Shown here piece after piece: positions 61,309-64,000 of a stretch of DNA of 64,000 nt. Numbering within the stretch: the first letter of the stretch is position 1; every line of letters starts with the position of its first letter. The position numbers and the translations under genes were made by a program. Below the pieces are notes generated by a model. That model saw only the letters and a list, made by a program, of their open reading frames with translations, was not told the DNA's origin and made no database searches. The stretch spans positions 1 to 64,000 of the forward strand of contig JADJWX010000023.1 in assembly GCA_016716135.1 (NCBI GenBank), written 5' to 3'. The DNA comes from Lewinellaceae bacterium (GTDB lineage: Bacteria > Bacteroidota > Bacteroidia > Chitinophagales > Saprospiraceae).

Positions 61309-61968
61309 TCACGAGGACCAACCCGAACACCAACAAGGTGAGCCCGATGCCGCGTTGGACCCAACGCGTGTGCTTCGGGTCAGAAAATGCCGGACCCGTT
61401 TGGCAGCATAGGCTTTCAACGTGTCGGTCGCGATCAGGGTAATCAACATGCCGCTAAAAAAACCAAGGGTTTCCTTGGGCGCCCACTGATTCGGGACGAT
61501 CACCGCACTGGCAATACCCAGCCAGAAGAAAACAGTAAACGGGTTGATGGTGTTCAGCAAAAATCCCCGCAGCCAATAGCCCGGGTACCCCCAACGCATC
61601 CAGTTGTGCTCCACACCCGGCGCCTCCGGACCATCCAAGGCATCGAGCACCCGATCAGCAGTGGTATGATGCGTATCCGCAATGGGCACACGCTTGCGCA
61701 AAAACGTCCCCAGGCCGAAAATCACCAATACCGCGCCGCCCAGCAGGCCGGCCCACAGCCGGAAATGCGGCAATGCCGTCAAGGTAGCCAGTGCATCCAC
61801 GCCGTGATAAACCAGGGTAATGTACAGGACGTCGCTGGTCCAGATACCGGCTGCCAACGCAAAACCGGCGCGAAAACCGCGCTCCAAACTGGCCTGCACT
61901 ATGGCAAACAACAAGGGGCCAACCATGAAACTCAGCGACAATCCTAATAGTGCGCCTTCCAAAAGCAT
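61309..61968 (-). CDS. LysE family translocator; C-terminus changed by a frameshift
   Basis: Start at ATG 61968 (MLLEGALLGLSLSFMVGPLLFAIVQ, the normal LysE N-terminus). Five or six membrane segments; NTINPFTVFFWLGIASAV is the family's second conserved half. After RVRHF the frame ends in a Ser/Cys-rich tail. One more T in the T4 run (plus-strand A4 at 61384-61387) would restore the expected last helix, reading KHTRWVQRGIGLTLLVFGLV, with a stop at 61292. Exporters of this family move amino acids or similar metabolites out of the cell. Confidence 0.85.
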   Translation of the reverse strand: MLLEGALLGLSLSFMVGPLLFAIVQASLERGFRAGFALAAGIWTSDVLYITLVYHGVDALATLTALPHFRLWAGLLGGAVLVIFGLGTFLRKRVPIADTHHTTADRVLDALDGPEAPGVEHNWMRWGYPGYWLRGFLLNTINPFTVFFWLGIASAVIVPNQWAPKETLGFFSGMLITLIATDTLKAYAAKRVRHFLTRSTRVGSNAASGSPCWCSGWSS

Positions 61969-62132
61969 AAGCAAAGGTGGGGGTTGCGAGCGGCGAAAAT
62001 ACAACTTCTGCTGTGTTGGCCATGTGCTTTTGATCCGGCACCTTGCTTGCGATGCAGAAAAGCGGGTAAACCTCCATTCGATAAAAAGGCCGAAATTTCG
62101 TAATGTTGCTACTCATTCAAACCCGCGCCTCA

Positions 62133-62348
62133 ATGAGCAACAACAAGCGTGCTTTCTACCTCACCTGCTGGAACTGCAAGCGCAAAAACATCCCCTACGT
62201 TTTCAGAATCGCCGAAGACGCCCCGCCAGGCAATGCCACCGTACAGGTGCCCTGCCCCTTTTGTCAAAAAATGATGGCGGTCGACATCCCCTTCGACCTG
62301 CCGCCCGACGCGACGGCGATCAAACATTTATCTACTAAAAAAACGTGA
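62133..62348 (+). CDS. Small zinc-ribbon protein upstream of the CHAT-STAND gene
   Basis: 71 aa from the ATG at 62133 (MSNNKRAFYLTCWNCKRKN); an earlier in-frame ATG at 62103 adds ten unlikely residues. Two CxxC pairs, TCWNCK and VPCPFCQKM, 30 residues apart fit a treble-clef or rubredoxin-like zinc ribbon. There is no signal peptide. It is separated by 117 bp from the CHAT-STAND gene on the same strand, with a nested repeat cluster in the gap. The pairing suggests a shared function, as an adaptor or regulator, but nothing in the sequence shows this directly. Confidence 0.75.
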   Translation: MSNNKRAFYLTCWNCKRKNIPYVFRIAEDAPPGNATVQVPCPFCQKMMAVDIPFDLPPDATAIKHLSTKKT

Positions 62349-62358
62349 ACGTGTTCGT

Positions 62359-62448
62359 ATTCAGGCGGTGACTCGCGCGATTCAGGCGGTGACTTGGAGT
62401 CACCACCTGAATATGAACCGCCCGAATCACGTACCTCACCGCCTGAAT
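62359..62448. repeat. Nested inverted repeats (four copies of ATTCAGGCGGTGA) between zinc-ribbon and CHAT genes
   Basis: ATTCAGGCGGTGA at 62359-62371 and 62380-62392 (plus) and its reverse complement at 62400-62412 (one change) and 62436-62448. The inner pair forms a near-perfect palindrome with centre ACTTGGAGT, the same centre as 49461-49491. It could be a dispersed repeat, an attenuator or an operator. Confidence 0.8.
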
Positions 62449-62465
62449 AATCACCCATTATCAAA

Positions 62466-64000
62466 ATGAACTTCTACCATTTTCCACTGGCCCTGTCTCC
62501 CGAACAAGAGGGCGAACTCAAACAAGACTACGTCCTGTTTTCCGAAGTCCTGGAAAAACAAGCCATCGTGCCGCCCGACTTCCTTGCGGGACTGGTCGGC
62601 CGGCTGCGCGGCGCACTCGATGGGCTGCAGCTCACCGATTACGAGCGTTTCCGCCAAAACTCGCAAGTGCCGCACAACCTCGTCCACTTCACCCACGACG
62701 ACCACGCCATCCTCAACCTCCCCTGGCAGGAAGCCATCGGCGATGCCGGCCACCTCTACTTTTCACGCGGCGCGACGCTGCGCGGAAAAGCCGAACTGCC
62801 CGCCTTCAGATCCGCAAGCGACGGTCCGCTCCGCATCCTGGTGATGGTGGCTGCACCGGAAACCGACGGCGAGTCGGGCCGCCTGCGCTACGAAGACGAG
62901 CAACTGCAAATCGCCGAAGCATTCGGCCCGCTGCTCCGGCACGGCGGCATCGAAATTCACTTCACCGCCGACGGCTCGGAGCAGGCGCTGCGGCAGGCAT
63001 TCGACGCCCCGCGCTACGACATTTTCCATTTCAGCGGCCACAGCGAATACGGCGTGCTCGACTGGATGAACGTCCAGGCCCACGAGGGTTTTCTGCTGCT
63101 CGAAGACGAACGCTCCATGCGGCCGCACCGTTTTCCCGCCGCCAATTTTGCCGCCCTGCTCAACGAACGCCCGGAAAAAACGCCCGCACTCGTGTTCTTG
63201 TCTTCCTGCCAATCGGCACAAGGCGCTTCGGGCGGCGGTTATTCCGGCGTGACGGGGCGCCTGCTCGAAGCGGGCATACCCGGCGTGGTGGCCATGAGCC
63301 ATTCGGTCGTGGATGTGTACGCCACCTTGTTTGCGGCGCAGTTTTACAAACACCTCGCCGAAGGGCTGAGCGTGCCGCTGGCTTTTTCCAGGGCATTGAA
63401 AACCAGCCGAAGCGGGAATCCCGATTTGCAGCTGCCGCCCGAATTTTGGCAAAGCCAAAGCCTCATCCCACAACTTTACCTGACTCAAAATATCGGCGCG
63501 CTGGCAACAACAGCAAACAGCGGCAAACAACGGCAGGGCAAGTTTTGGCAAACGGGACGGCTGCGCGAAAAACTCCAGAAAATCCACCGCTTCGCCGGGA
63601 AGGAAGACAAGGATTTTATCTTCATCGGGCGGCGGCGCGAGCAAAAGGCCATGCGCCAATACCTCGAAGAAGCCGCGCCGGTGTACCTGCAAGGTCAGGG
63701 CGGCATCGGCAAAACTGCCCTCGCCGTGCACACCGCCGAACGCCTCGTGCTGGCCGACCCCGACGAGGCGCAGGTGTTTATGTTTGATGAAAACAGTTTC
63801 CGTATCGGGCAGGTGACCGACGAATTAATCGCCTTTTTGCAAAACGAGCAAAAACAGATCCTGCTCGCCCACCAGATCAAAAGCATGGACAAGGCCTGGG
63901 AAAAATTCCTCACAGCCTTGCAGGAAGTCGTCAATAGCAGCCATCCTGTTTTCATTTTCGACAACCTCGAATCCTTCCAGTCGGCTGACGGCGGCGGGGC
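62466..64000 (+). CDS. CHAT-domain (caspase-like) STAND NTPase protein, 3' end outside window
   Basis: At least 511 codons with no stop before the window end. Residues about 130-300 are a CHAT protease domain with the dyad His192 in FHFSGHSEYG and Cys248 in VFLSSCQSAQGASGGGYSG. From about residue 385 a STAND/NACHT-like ATPase begins: FIGRRREQKAMRQYLE, Walker A QGQGGIGKTALAV with Lys416 and Thr417, and Walker B HPVFIFDNLESF. The rest, typically TPR or similar sensor repeats, would lie beyond the window. CHAT proteases fused to STAND ATPases are known or predicted bacterial immune and cell-death proteases. Upstream neighbour: the small zinc-ribbon gene. Confidence 0.9.
   Translation, partial: MNFYHFPLALSPEQEGELKQDYVLFSEVLEKQAIVPPDFLAGLVGRLRGALDGLQLTDYERFRQNSQVPHNLVHFTHDDHAILNLPWQEAIGDAGHLYFSRGATLRGKAELPAFRSASDGPLRILVMVAAPETDGESGRLRYEDEQLQIAEAFGPLLRHGGIEIHFTADGSEQALRQAFDAPRYDIFHFSGHSEYGVLDWMNVQAHEGFLLLEDERSMRPHRFPAANFAALLNERPEKTPALVFLSSCQSAQGASGGGYSGVTGRLLEAGIPGVVAMSHSVVDVYATLFAAQFYKHLAEGLSVPLAFSRALKTSRSGNPDLQLPPEFWQSQSLIPQLYLTQNIGALATTANSGKQRQGKFWQTGRLREKLQKIHRFAGKEDKDFIFIGRRREQKAMRQYLEEAAPVYLQGQGGIGKTALAVHTAERLVLADPDEAQVFMFDENSFRIGQVTDELIAFLQNEQKQILLAHQIKSMDKAWEKFLTALQEVVNSSHPVFIFDNLESFQSADGGG

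Noticed and set aside
1..64000. tRNA or rRNA genes, prophage, insertion sequence or integrative element
   Set aside because: I looked for TTCGA-type T-arms, transposase, integrase and phage proteins and saw none; short palindromes are the only repeated elements.

Overview
This 64 kb window is bacterial chromosome and very probably comes from a member of the Bacteroidota close to the family Saprospiraceae. The phylum assignment rests on a hybrid two-component (HTCS) regulator, secreted proteins ending in type IX secretion (T9SS) sorting domains of types A and B, GldG, an outer-membrane beta-barrel receptor, choice-of-anchor L/V/D domains with HYR repeats, a short primary sigma factor starting MRALKITQSITRR, Bacteroidota-type TANNTTTG promoter elements and a lack of Shine-Dalgarno sequences. 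The family-level call is an inference from style and content. I found no tRNA, rRNA, CRISPR array, transposase or phage gene.

Layout: 0-10.8 kb holds an HTCS regulator (cut by the window start), a small hypothetical gene, the sigma factor, a GNAT/nitrilase fusion, radA, a Uma2 protein, a broken CAP gene, an inositol monophosphatase, a CBS protein and an aminotransferase. 10.9-16.5 kb has two large secreted repeat proteins, one T9SS type B and one kelch. 16.6-25.4 kb has a PAS/metallo-hydrolase pair, a PhyH dioxygenase, a three-gene ABC transporter, a choice-of-anchor V protein, a glucosaminidase-like protein and recQ. 25.4-27.0 kb has no protein gene but carries four copies of what looks like one structured small-RNA family on the minus strand. 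27-47 kb holds a MORN/caspase protein, ChaN, a VWA protein, gldG, a TonB-type receptor, cvpA, a glutamine amidotransferase, a lysoplasmalogenase, lgt, a membrane glycosyltransferase, a nucleotidyltransferase-GHMP kinase fusion and an HYR protein. 47-61 kb holds a beta-helix/PA14 protein whose coding sequence contains palindromic repeats, then three tandem paralogous secreted zinc metalloproteases, one with an altered zinc site. 61-64 kb has a LysE-type exporter, then a small zinc-ribbon gene followed by a CHAT-STAND protein that runs off the window.

The strongest candidate for something undescribed is the four-copy RNA family at 25.43-26.75 kb. All copies share a conserved upstream element at constant spacing, a 5' stem whose two arms covary between copies, a fixed linker, an invariant 12-mer complementary to an AUGAAAAG-type start region, and an intrinsic terminator. 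The second candidate is the zinc-ribbon plus CHAT-STAND pair, which resembles caspase-like immune or cell-death modules.

Four genes (a T9SS type B protein, recQ, a glycosyltransferase and LysE) are each broken by a single-base indel, mostly in short homopolymers. This pattern points first to sequence error, so those breaks should be confirmed before any biological reading.
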